From Pseudomonas sp. UBA6562 (GTDB taxonomy: Bacteria > Pseudomonadota > Gammaproteobacteria > Pseudomonadales > Pseudomonadaceae): 64,000 nt of DNA. A program made the translations under genes and the position numbers. This document shows positions 9,197 through 17,338 of this stretch, piece by piece; position 1 is the first letter of the stretch, and each line of letters begins with the position of its first letter. Where the stretch lies: assembly GCF_002434265.1 (NCBI RefSeq), contig NZ_DJJS01000006.1, positions 558,001 through 622,000 of the forward strand, in the 5' to 3' direction. The notes under the pieces are model-generated. The model was not told the origin of the DNA, made no database searches, and was given only the letters and a program-made list of their open reading frames with translations.

Positions 9197-11194
9197 ATGA
9201 CCTTGATTCCTGTCCGTATCTCGCAGCGCATGACGTTGGCCATCCTGGCCCTGCTGGCCCTCACCGCAGTCGCGATCTTCACCGTGATTACCCTGGGCGG
9301 CAAACCCCGATTGCTGGCGGCCGGAACCGAGGCGGCCGAGCAGTCGGCCAAGGCCCTGACCAACGAGTTGGCGCTGCCGCTGAGCCGCATTGAAGGCACC
9401 GCCTCGGCCATGGCGCTGCTGGCCCAGACCCTGCCCCACGACGCAGCCCTTTTCCAAAGCAACCTGCCGGGCATCATCGACAGCCAAGGCAATGCGGCCA
9501 TCGCCGGCGGCGGCATCTGGCCGGAGCCCAACGCCTTCGAAGCGGGTACCGAACGGCGCAGCTTCTTCTGGTCGCGCAACGCCGGCAACGAGCTGATCTT
9601 TTCCGACGAGTACAACAATGCCGGTACGCCGCCCTATCAGGCGGAGTCCTGGTACACCGGGGTCAAAGCCACGGCGCCCGGTCGTTGCGTCTGGTCGGAT
9701 GCCTACCAGGACGCGGTGAGCGGCGTGGCGATGACCACCTGCAGCGTCCCCTACCGCAACGGCGCCGCCTTCGCAGGCGTCGCCACCATCGACCTGAAGC
9801 TCGATGGCCTGGCGACCTTCCTCAAGGAAAAAGGCGGCATCACCGACGGCTATGCGTTCGCGGTCGACGCCTCGGGCAACGTGCTGTTCTTTCCCGATGC
9901 CAAAGCCGGCAAGGGGCTGCTGAGCGTCGCCGCCTTGAGCCAGGAGCAAGCCTGGCTCAAACCCGTGGCCGAGCGCCTGGCCGGCCAGTCGCCGGCCCTC
10001 TCGACCTTCAAGCTCGACTACGACGCGCGATTGGAAACGGCGACCTACGTCACGCTGGCGACGATGGACGGCACGGGCTGGCGGATCGGCCTGGTGACAC
10101 CCGAAGCCCGTGTCGTGGGCTTGGCGAACCAGCTGACCGGGCAGATTCTGCTGTTCCTGTTGCCGCTGATGGGCATCCTGCTCGGCCTCGCCTGGCTGGC
10201 CGGCAAACGGCTGTTGGTGCAGCTCGAAGAAACCACCCGACAGATCGACACCTTGGGCCAGGGCGGCCAGGCCGGGGCAAGCCTGGAGATCCTGCGCGCC
10301 GACGAAATCGGGGCACTGCGCGGTTCGGTCAATCGTTACGCCGGCTCGCTGCGCGACATGCTGCACCGTATCGCCGAAGAAGCCGTTTCCCTGGAGCGCC
10401 AGGCCGACGATCTGGCGCAGCTGTCGCACGGCCTGGCCGAGCGCGCGGAAGCGCAACGGCAGGACAACACCCTGCTGGCGGCGGCCATCACCGAAATGTC
10501 GGCCAGTGCCAACGAGGTCGCGCACAACACCTCCGACTGCTCCGACACGGCCCAGCGCTCGTTGGGCGAGGCGCAGCACAGCCAGAACCAGGTCAACGCC
10601 AACCGCGAGTTCATCGGCGGCCTGGCCACCGACATCTCCGGGGCGGCCGACGCCATCACGCAACTGGGTGCGGACATCGAGCGGGTCGGCAGCGTGCTGG
10701 AAGTCATCAAGTCCATCTCGCAGCAGACCAACCTGCTGGCCCTCAACGCGGCCATCGAAGCGGCACGTGCCGGCGAGCAAGGGCGCGGCTTCGCCGTCGT
10801 GGCCGACGAAGTCAGAACCCTGGCCGGCCGCACGCAGACCTCTGCCAACGAAATCCAGGAGATGATCGCCCAACTGCGTCAGGCATCCAGCTCGGCGGTG
10901 GCCACGATGCAGAACGGTGCCGAACGCACGCGATCGTCGGTGCAGCAGGCGGTCGGTGTGGCGTCCACCTTGGGGACGACGGTCAAAAGCTTCGACGACA
11001 TCGTCCAGCGCGCGCAGCAGATCGCCGTGGCGGCCCAGGAACAGAGCCATGTGACCCATGAGATCAACGAGCTTGCCGTGCGCATCCATGCGTCCAGCGA
11101 GCAGGGCGCGCGGGATGCCAATGCGTTGCGCGAACTGGGCAAGGGCATGCAGTCGATATCGGGGCGGTTGGGCGAGTTGAGTCGTGGGGGCTGA
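9197..11194 (+). CDS. Methyl-accepting chemotaxis protein with periplasmic Cache-like sensor
   Basis: A 665-residue chemoreceptor that signals to CheA/CheW. TM1 spans about 12-33 and TM2 about 312-335. The roughly 280-residue periplasmic region between them looks like a double-Cache ligand domain (WYTGVKATAPGRCVWSDAY, VATIDLKLDGLATFLKEKGG). A HAMP region follows. The cytoplasmic hairpin tip carries the canonical stretch ISQQTNLLALNAAIEAARAG and GRGFAVVADEVRTLAGRT. I chose the ATG at 9197 because it puts TM1 directly at the N-terminus; the longer open frame upstream overlaps the kinase gene. The ligand is unknown. It ends six bases from the convergent small membrane-protein gene. Confidence 0.93.
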   Translation: MTLIPVRISQRMTLAILALLALTAVAIFTVITLGGKPRLLAAGTEAAEQSAKALTNELALPLSRIEGTASAMALLAQTLPHDAALFQSNLPGIIDSQGNAAIAGGGIWPEPNAFEAGTERRSFFWSRNAGNELIFSDEYNNAGTPPYQAESWYTGVKATAPGRCVWSDAYQDAVSGVAMTTCSVPYRNGAAFAGVATIDLKLDGLATFLKEKGGITDGYAFAVDASGNVLFFPDAKAGKGLLSVAALSQEQAWLKPVAERLAGQSPALSTFKLDYDARLETATYVTLATMDGTGWRIGLVTPEARVVGLANQLTGQILLFLLPLMGILLGLAWLAGKRLLVQLEETTRQIDTLGQGGQAGASLEILRADEIGALRGSVNRYAGSLRDMLHRIAEEAVSLERQADDLAQLSHGLAERAEAQRQDNTLLAAAITEMSASANEVAHNTSDCSDTAQRSLGEAQHSQNQVNANREFIGGLATDISGAADAITQLGADIERVGSVLEVIKSISQQTNLLALNAAIEAARAGEQGRGFAVVADEVRTLAGRTQTSANEIQEMIAQLRQASSSAVATMQNGAERTRSSVQQAVGVASTLGTTVKSFDDIVQRAQQIAVAAQEQSHVTHEINELAVRIHASSEQGARDANALRELGKGMQSISGRLGELSRGG

Positions 11195-11200
11195 GCACGG

Positions 11201-11620
11201 CTAAGAGCGGCGCCGCTCGATGCCTATTTCGATCAAGCGGGCACGCATCTCGCGGTGGCGGCGGCTGTTGAAGATCAGCAGCGAAACCAGCTGTAGCACC
11301 AGGCCGACGCCCAACAATACGAGGAACCGGCCTGAGCCCAGCATGCTTAGGCCTAGTAGCAGACCTAGGCCCACGGCCGTCCAGTTCACCCACATGCCCC
11401 AACTGTAGCCGCGCACCACTACAAAGTGGCCTAGACACCAGACCAGTGCCCATACCGCACCTAGAATCACGTCGTATTGATCAACACTAGGTACGCTGCG
11501 CCGATACATGCTCCCCCACAACGCCGTGACGATGGCCATCCCGAATAGTGCGGAGAAATAACCCGCCAGAAATGTAGGAAAGTACCGCCTCATGAATGTA
11601 GAAAGCTCAGTAACCTTCAT
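11201..11620 (-). CDS. Small four-helix membrane protein, possible immunity protein
   Basis: I do not recognise this 139-residue protein. It has about four membrane helices (around FPTFLAGYFSALFGMAIVTAL, VILGAVWALVWCLGHFVVV, WTAVGLGLLLGLSML and FLVLLGVGLVLQLVSLLIF) and a basic C-terminal tail. Its ATG overlaps the stop of the upstream gene as ATGA, and a GAGGA sequence inside that gene's last codons can serve as ribosome-binding site, so the two are translationally coupled. The local sequence is visibly richer in A+T than its neighbours. Polytopic small proteins coupled to a membrane-inserting partner are typical immunity proteins of pore-forming T6SS toxins. That role is inference from arrangement and topology only. 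Confidence 0.6.
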   Translation of the reverse strand: MKVTELSTFMRRYFPTFLAGYFSALFGMAIVTALWGSMYRRSVPSVDQYDVILGAVWALVWCLGHFVVVRGYSWGMWVNWTAVGLGLLLGLSMLGSGRFLVLLGVGLVLQLVSLLIFNSRRHREMRARLIEIGIERRRS

Positions 11621-12519
11621 TCCATTTCCTCATAGAGACCCACTACCACACTCTGTATTTGACTATTGCCGACAAACCCAAACAACGCGCTTACCGAGTC
11701 TTTGATCATCGTTTGAGTAGCATGGCTGACTTGCGTGGGGGTATAGCGCTTGGTCAAAGTGCCAGCGGCTTGCGCCAGCTTCAATTGCTTAGCAGTAAGT
11801 TCAGGGTACTTGAGGGATAAAAGCTCGTCGGTGAGCGCTTTACGTTGCTGCCGGCTCAAGGTCTTGCCCAGTTCATACCAACTACGACCCGTTTGGGCCT
11901 TCAACACCCTCAAATACTTGATGGTCGTTAACGTCGAAGCGCCGACGCCAAGCAGTGACACGCCATCGAGCACCAGCGACACCGACTGGTACCATGCCTC
12001 GCCGTCCAATTTGTCGTTGGCGGCAGGATCGGTGACCTCACGCACAGTGCGTACACCACCGACAATACATTGCACAGTACTGGCGGCGGCTGCAGCGGTA
12101 CCGATATAGGTAAGTACCAGGCTGGCACCCGCGGAAAAGGGCGCGGCGATGCTACCGCTGACCACGACGATCCAGCCCAATACCGCGCCAGCACAGGCCA
12201 GTGAGGTGTTCACCGCCTCTTTGATGACCTTTGACTCCCGAGCGTTGTTCTGCAATTGCTCGGTGTACTGATCGGGCGTCTGGTACTTCTTGATCTCACG
12301 CAGAATCACTCGCTTGGGACGAATGCTGCAGATCGGTCGGAATTCGCGCAGGGTGACGATGTTGAACTCGGCATCGATATAGACGACGCCCGCACCGACG
12401 ATGGCTGGGTCGGCATCGATGGCGGCAAACAGTTTTGGCAGATTTATCAGCGACTCGACACGCTGACGTGCGCCGAATCGCGAGTAGGGATTCATCGAGT
12501 CAGGTAGCAGGCTTTCCAC
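11617..12519 (-). CDS. Unrecognised glycine/alanine-rich membrane-inserting protein, candidate toxin
   Basis: I do not recognise this 300-residue protein. The start is GTG 12519, supported by AAGGA eight bases upstream; an ATG at 12495 is weaker. The N-terminal ~100 residues are soluble-looking. Residues about 105-156 form a Gly/Ala/Ser-rich hydrophobic block (GAVLGWIVVVSGSIAAP, then LVLTYIGTAAAAASTV) and a second hydrophobic stretch lies at about 178-200. The C-terminal ~100 residues are Lys/Gln-rich. No signal peptide is present, so it is not a standard exported or polytopic protein. Together with the ATGA-coupled small membrane protein and the T6SS locus beginning 120 bp away, a pore-forming effector is plausible. 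This is inference; a conserved non-toxic protein is possible. Confidence 0.55.
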   Translation of the reverse strand: MESLLPDSMNPYSRFGARQRVESLINLPKLFAAIDADPAIVGAGVVYIDAEFNIVTLREFRPICSIRPKRVILREIKKYQTPDQYTEQLQNNARESKVIKEAVNTSLACAGAVLGWIVVVSGSIAAPFSAGASLVLTYIGTAAAAASTVQCIVGGVRTVREVTDPAANDKLDGEAWYQSVSLVLDGVSLLGVGASTLTTIKYLRVLKAQTGRSWYELGKTLSRQQRKALTDELLSLKYPELTAKQLKLAQAAGTLTKRYTPTQVSHATQTMIKDSVSALFGFVGNSQIQSVVVGLYEEME

Positions 12520-12603
12520 ACAGGATGTCCTTGCAAGGGTTCAGATCAGCGCCATGCGCCGACCATAGGCCCGATGGGGACGGACCGATCCGCCCCCACC
12601 GCA

Positions 12604-12638
12604 GGATGTGCGCCGCCAGAAAGCGGCGCGGCGCATCC
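12604..12638 (-). terminator. GC-rich hairpin downstream of tagQ
   Basis: An imperfect inverted repeat (GGATGTGCGCCGCC / GGCGCGGCGCATCC) lies a few bases beyond the tagQ stop in the direction of transcription. There is no T-run, so it may be a Rho-assisted or weak terminator for the leftward T6SS operon. Confidence 0.45.
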
Positions 12639-12642
12639 GCCC

Positions 12643-13533
12643 TTACACGTTCGGGCAAGGCACCGGAGCCCAGTCGCCGACGTCGGCGCTGCGGCACATG
12701 CCTTCGACCTTGCTCTGGCCGGCCTTGGCCACGGCGGTGGCCTGGGCTTTCTTGGTGCTGGCCTGCTGCAGGGTCTTCTCGGTATTCACCGCCTCTTTCG
12801 GCACGGCCTTGGCCTTGGCTGTGGTGGCCTTGTTGGTCTTGGCGACCTGGGCCACGTCGGTGCGCTGCACGCCGACCTGCTTGAGGTCCTGCTCGTAGGC
12901 CTGGGTGTAGTTGTTCAGGTCTTCGCCGACCCGGCCATTGACGGCTGCCAGCAGGTTGTTCGACTCCTGCAGGCCCGAGACGATCTCGGCCAGGCGCTTG
13001 CGGCCTTCGGCGGCGTCGATGCGGTTGGCCTTGCGGCCCTGGATCAGGTTGGTGAACTCGCGCTGGTAGCAGGTTTGCGAAGCCTGGGCGTAGGCGCTGG
13101 TGCGGTCCAGGTCGGCGCTGCTCTTGTCGATGTCCACGGCGTACGAAGCGATGCGCTGCTTGTCGTCGCTGATCTGCTTCTGACGCTCGGTGTAGTAACC
13201 CGCCGCGCCACCGGCCAACGCGCCACCGGCGGCGCCGATGGCGGCATTGCGGCCACGGTTGTCCTTGTCGGTCAACGCGCCGGCCAGGGCACCGCCGACG
13301 GCACCGAGCATGGCGCCGGTGGCGACCGACTTGGTCATGTCGCCATCGGTGGAGCGCAGGTGCTGCACCGGCTCGTAGCAGCTGGGGTAGTACTCGACCT
13401 TGGTGGTGGCGCCGACCTTGTCGGCGGCCGACGTGGCGCAGCCCGACAACAACACGGTGCTGAAGCCAGCAGCCAGCAGCAGTGCGCTGCGGGCGTGAGT
13501 GACGTTGAACAGCGGGTTACGGGTGAAAAGCAT
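12643..13533 (-). CDS. tagQ: T6SS-associated outer-membrane lipoprotein TagQ
   Basis: A 296-residue lipoprotein. The signal peptide ends in a lipobox (STVLLSGCAT), with the acylated Cys at about 31. A glycine-zipper segment follows (GAMLGAVGGALAGALTD and AAIGAAGGALAGGAAGYY), then helical, Lys/Ala/Gln-rich sequence. In P. aeruginosa TagQ anchors TagR at the outer membrane in the TagQRST pathway, which senses envelope attack and activates the kinase PpkA. The call rests on the lipobox, the glycine zipper and the position directly after tagR-tagS-tagT-ppkA, the order of the HSI-I cluster. It is the last gene of the leftward operon. Confidence 0.82.
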   Translation of the reverse strand: MLFTRNPLFNVTHARSALLLAAGFSTVLLSGCATSAADKVGATTKVEYYPSCYEPVQHLRSTDGDMTKSVATGAMLGAVGGALAGALTDKDNRGRNAAIGAAGGALAGGAAGYYTERQKQISDDKQRIASYAVDIDKSSADLDRTSAYAQASQTCYQREFTNLIQGRKANRIDAAEGRKRLAEIVSGLQESNNLLAAVNGRVGEDLNNYTQAYEQDLKQVGVQRTDVAQVAKTNKATTAKAKAVPKEAVNTEKTLQQASTKKAQATAVAKAGQSKVEGMCRSADVGDWAPVPCPNV

Positions 13534-13615
13534 GGTCAGTTCTCTCTTGGGTTTTTAGATGCCCGGTCAGCCTCATGCCGACCGGTGTTCCTTTCAATGA
13601 CACGGTCCCTGCACG

Positions 13616-15427
13616 TCAGCGGGTGGCCGACGCCAACAGCTCCTTGAGCACCGTCGCCGGGTCTGCGCGGCGGTTCTGCCGATACTCGCCCACGTGCTTG
13701 ACGAACAGCGTCGCGCGCGCGGTCAGGCTCTTGCCCAGCACCGGGTTGCGGGCCAACTCCGCCTTGACCCGCTGGAACTGCGCCTGGATCACGGCATCGG
13801 TGTAGCGTGTGCCGCTGGCCAGGTTGTCGATGTAGATCGCGACGGCGCCGTTGAGTGCCGTCTGCCCGTTGCTCATGGCCAGGCCGAACATGCGTGCGGT
13901 GGGCTGGTCGCCGGCGGCCTGGGCATCGGCCTGGCTCTTGCGCATGTTGCTCAGGCGGATGTTGTAGTTGTTGATGGTTTCGGCCACCAGGGCAGCCGAC
14001 TGGATCAGGTTGCCGGCGGCGTCCTCGCGCTGGCGGGCGATCAGCGACACGGTGCGTTTGAGCTCTTCGTTGACCACGCCCAGCTCGGCCTGCAAGCGCG
14101 GGTCGGTGGTGGTGGCGATGATGCTGTCCAGACGCTGGGTGGGATCGTCGGCGGCCTGGATGTCGTCGGTCAGGTTGGCCAGCCGGCCCTCCTTCTGCCA
14201 CTGCTCGAACAGCTCCGGGTAGCGCGAGCGCGGCGCCGACAGCGCACCGATGGCGACGCGGAAACCGGTGGTGGCGTTGTGCTGCTCGCTGCCGTCGGCG
14301 GCGAACAGCGGGTACTCGCGGCGCATGCCGGTGAACAGCGTGCCCTCGCCTTCGAGGTAATTGCCGCCCTTGACCACAAAACCGCCATAGGCGCCTTGGC
14401 GACGCCCGGCATGCACCAGCTGGAACGACTCCTGGACCATTTCGGCGGCGTTGCCGATGACGTCGAACAGCCCCAGCGGGTTGGGCTGGCGCGTGCCGAT
14501 CGGCATCAGCCGCGCGGCCTGGCCGCTACCACCGGCCACCTGGTTGAACACCGCCCAGTCGGCCAGCGGTCCGTCGCTGTCGCTGCCTTCGAGCCTGCGC
14601 GGGAACAGCCGCCCTTCCAGGTCCTGGCGGCTGACCGCCGAACCGCCGCGGGCGGCGAACTCCCACTCCACTTCGGTGGGCAGGCGGACGAAGCCGATGC
14701 CGCCCTCCTCGGCGTTCTGCCCGCGACCGCTGACCGGCAGCAGGTCGCGGTGGTGCTTGAGCAGCCAGGCGCTGTAGACCGCCGAGAAACGCTCGGCCTC
14801 GAAGCGCGACAGATCGACCTTGGGCAGGCGCCCGGCCATGCCGCCGTCGGCCTCGCAGGCCGGGGCCGGCGCGCCGCTGGCCAGCGACTGCGCCTGGCCC
14901 ATGACCTGGGCGTACTGGCGGGCGGTCACTTCGTACTTGCCGATGAAGTACATCATCGGCTTGAGCGGGCTGCCGGCCTCCAGGCTCGGCAAGCTGGCGC
15001 CGATGCGCTTGCGCCACTGCGGCGCCAGGTCGTCGAGGCTGAACTGGCCGTTGATGAAGTCGCGCCGGTAGCCGGAAATGAACGACTGTTTGTAGCCAGG
15101 CTCGCCTTCGCTGAACGGGTAGCCCAGGTTGACCTCACGGTCGTCCAGGGTGCCTTCGGCCAATACGTAGACGTGACGGAACACCATTTGCCCGCCACAC
15201 GGCAGCGGCAGGCTGATGTCGTCGGCCAGGGGCTTGGGGTTGTCGAGCTTTTCGCCGTCCACGGCCGGCGCCGCCGGCGATGCGGCGCCAGGCGTTGCCG
15301 CCGAGGCCGACGGCGTGGCGGCCGCAGCCTTGACCTTCGGCGCTTGGGCCTCGTCGCCCGGCGAGCAGGCGCCCAAACCCAAGGCGGTGAGCAGCAGGGC
15401 CATGGCCCGCAAACGGCATTCAGACAT
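13616..15427 (-). CDS. tagR: T6SS regulator TagR (formylglycine-generating-enzyme/sulfatase-modifying-factor fold)
   Basis: A 603-residue exported protein with an N-terminal signal (LLLTALGLGACSPG; a possible weak lipobox), a Pro/Ala linker, and a central FGE-sulfatase-like domain of about residues 150-400. Family landmarks are GKYEVTARQYAQVMG, VRLPTEVEWEFAARGG, NPLGLFDVIGNAAEM and GGFVVKGGNY. The C-terminal ~200 residues are helical and unlike FGE. In P. aeruginosa TagR acts in the periplasm to promote PpkA phosphorylation of Fha1. The family is known here as a binding fold rather than a sulfatase activator. The start overlaps tagS by eight bases, indicating coupling. Confidence 0.87.
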   Translation of the reverse strand: MSECRLRAMALLLTALGLGACSPGDEAQAPKVKAAAATPSASAATPGAASPAAPAVDGEKLDNPKPLADDISLPLPCGGQMVFRHVYVLAEGTLDDREVNLGYPFSEGEPGYKQSFISGYRRDFINGQFSLDDLAPQWRKRIGASLPSLEAGSPLKPMMYFIGKYEVTARQYAQVMGQAQSLASGAPAPACEADGGMAGRLPKVDLSRFEAERFSAVYSAWLLKHHRDLLPVSGRGQNAEEGGIGFVRLPTEVEWEFAARGGSAVSRQDLEGRLFPRRLEGSDSDGPLADWAVFNQVAGGSGQAARLMPIGTRQPNPLGLFDVIGNAAEMVQESFQLVHAGRRQGAYGGFVVKGGNYLEGEGTLFTGMRREYPLFAADGSEQHNATTGFRVAIGALSAPRSRYPELFEQWQKEGRLANLTDDIQAADDPTQRLDSIIATTTDPRLQAELGVVNEELKRTVSLIARQREDAAGNLIQSAALVAETINNYNIRLSNMRKSQADAQAAGDQPTARMFGLAMSNGQTALNGAVAIYIDNLASGTRYTDAVIQAQFQRVKAELARNPVLGKSLTARATLFVKHVGEYRQNRRADPATVLKELLASATR

Positions 15428-16625
15428 CTCGGATTCCTTGCGAAGGGTCGATACGCGCCACGCGCCAGCCGCCCAAGGCCGCGGCGCAGGCGCTGGCGCC
15501 GAGCACGGCGGCCAGGGCGATGGCGTAATGCACAGGCAACAGGCGGCTGGCGTATTCGCCCGGCGCCTGCACGAACAGATGGTTTAAACCGCGCTCGGCC
15601 AGGGCGTACAGCAGCGCCGCCACGCCCGCCGCCAGCAGGCCGCTGTACAGCGCCTGCGCCACCACGAACAGCAGCAGGGCCGCGGTGCCCAGGCCCAGCA
15701 AACGCAGCACCGCCAGCTCACGGCGCTTGCGCTGCACCGCCGCCACCGCGCCGGCCGCCACCGCCGCCACGGCACCGGCCACGGCCAAGGCGGCCACCAG
15801 CCAGAACACCAGGTCGAGGTTACGGCTGAGCGACTGCACCTGGGCGATCTGCGCGGCCTGGGTCGAGACCAGCAACTGCCGGGCGGCGAACCACTGGCGC
15901 AGCGGCTCGACGTCGTCGAGCTGGCGCGCATACAGACGAAACGCCGGGTACACCCGCGGCGCATCGGCGTCCTGCTCCTGCCCCGGCCAGCCGAGGGCCG
16001 GCACGGCGCGCCCGTCGCGGTAGTCTTCGACCGCTTCGAGCAGCGCCAGAGGCGCGAACAGCGCGTCGCGCTCGAAGGCGCTCAAGGGCAGCACCGCCTG
16101 CACCTGCAAGGTCAGCGCCTGCCACTGTACCTCGCCGTTGCGCTGGCGGCCGAAACTGGCGCGCAGGGCGGTACCGGCCTGGGCACCCAGGGTTTGCGCG
16201 GCGGTGAAGCTGAGCACCACTTGGTGCAGCTCGGTGGGCGCGGCCAGGCCCTGCAACAGTGGATCGCCCTTGGCGGTGGGCAGCATTTCGGCGGTTACTC
16301 CGCGCTTGGCCCCCGGCACCAGCAAATCGGCGGTGGCGGCGATCTGCCGGGTGCGCACGATGGCGAAGGCCACTTCGCGGCGCTCGGCGAGCCGGGCGAT
16401 GAACTCGGCGTCGAAGCGGCCACCGCCCAAGGGGATGATTTCGCGCACCGACGGCTCGCGCTGCAAACGTTCGGTGAGGCTGCCGACCAGGCCGAACTTG
16501 AGCCCGAACAGCACCAGCAGCGGCGCGACCACCGCCACCAGGGCCAGCACCTGGCAGGCCGACAGCCGCGCTTCGCGGCGGTAGTCCTGCCAGGCCAGGC
16601 CGGCGATCAGCCCCAAGCGCCTCAT
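15420..16625 (-). CDS. tagS: ABC-transporter permease TagS of the T6SS threonine-phosphorylation pathway
   Basis: A 401-residue FtsX/MacB-type permease. One N-terminal helix (SACQVLALVAVVAPLLVLFG) is followed by a large periplasmic domain (about 45-265) and three C-terminal helices (LVFWLVAALAVAGAVAAV, ALLLFVVAQALYSGLLAAG, LPVHYAIALAAVLGASACAA). The short loop RKRRELAVLRLLG is the typical coupling sequence. The ATG at 16625 overlaps the tagT stop as ATGA. With TagT it forms an inner-membrane complex that relays signals from TagQR to PpkA in P. aeruginosa; no transport substrate is known. Confidence 0.85.
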   Translation of the reverse strand: MRRLGLIAGLAWQDYRREARLSACQVLALVAVVAPLLVLFGLKFGLVGSLTERLQREPSVREIIPLGGGRFDAEFIARLAERREVAFAIVRTRQIAATADLLVPGAKRGVTAEMLPTAKGDPLLQGLAAPTELHQVVLSFTAAQTLGAQAGTALRASFGRQRNGEVQWQALTLQVQAVLPLSAFERDALFAPLALLEAVEDYRDGRAVPALGWPGQEQDADAPRVYPAFRLYARQLDDVEPLRQWFAARQLLVSTQAAQIAQVQSLSRNLDLVFWLVAALAVAGAVAAVAAGAVAAVQRKRRELAVLRLLGLGTAALLLFVVAQALYSGLLAAGVAALLYALAERGLNHLFVQAPGEYASRLLPVHYAIALAAVLGASACAAALGGWRVARIDPSQGIRDV

Positions 16626-17338
16626 GGCACCGGCTCCAGGCGCGCGGTGACGCCGCCGTCGGCATCGCGCTGGCAGCCGATGCGCACCACCGTCAGCCCC
16701 GCTTCGCGCATCAAGGCTTCGTCGTGGCTGGCGACCACGCAGGCGATGCCCTGCGCACGCACCTGGCGCAGCAACAGGTGCATGACGCGCTGGGCGTTGA
16801 CCGGGTCCAGCGCTGCGGTCGGCTCGTCGGCCAGCAGCAGCTGTGGCCCGTGGGCCAAGGCGCGGGCGCAGCCGACGCGCTGGCGCTGCCCAACCGACAA
16901 CGTGTCGGGGTAGCGCCCCAGCAGCCCGTGGATGTCCAGGTCCTGGGCCAGCCGCTCGACGCCGCCGTCGGCAGGCAGTCCCGACAGGCGCCGCGGCAGC
17001 GCGATGTTGCCGCGCACATCGAGAAACCCGAGCAGCCCGCCCGCTTGCAGCACGTAGCCGATGTGGCGGCTGCGCAACTGCGTCAGCCGGTCGCGCCGGC
17101 CCTGCCGCCAGTGCGCCGCCACGTCGTGCGCGGCGCCTGCCGGGGTGAAGTCGAAGGTGGCCGCCGTGTCGGGCGCCAGGGTCAGGGCCAGCAGGTCGAG
17201 CAAAGTGCTCTTGCCGCAGCCACTGGGGCCGACTATGGCCAGCGCCTGGCCTGCGCTCAGGTGCAACCGCTCGACCTGCAAGGTGAAGCGTTGCTCGCCG
17301 TCGCCGCGGCGCTTGCCCAACTGGCGCACGACGATCAT
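16622..17338 (-). CDS. tagT: ABC-transporter ATPase TagT
   Basis: A 238-residue ATP-binding subunit of the LolD/MacB type. It has Walker A GPSGCGKST (37-45), Q-loop region IGYVLQAGGLLGF, signature LSVGQRQRV, Walker B LLLADEPTAALD and the switch histidine in VVASHDEALM. All catalytic elements are present. It pairs with the permease TagS encoded immediately downstream with a four-base overlap. Its start overlaps the ppkA stop, so ppkA, tagT, tagS and tagR are translationally linked. Confidence 0.88.
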   Translation of the reverse strand: MIVVRQLGKRRGDGEQRFTLQVERLHLSAGQALAIVGPSGCGKSTLLDLLALTLAPDTAATFDFTPAGAAHDVAAHWRQGRRDRLTQLRSRHIGYVLQAGGLLGFLDVRGNIALPRRLSGLPADGGVERLAQDLDIHGLLGRYPDTLSVGQRQRVGCARALAHGPQLLLADEPTAALDPVNAQRVMHLLLRQVRAQGIACVVASHDEALMREAGLTVVRIGCQRDADGGVTARLEPVP

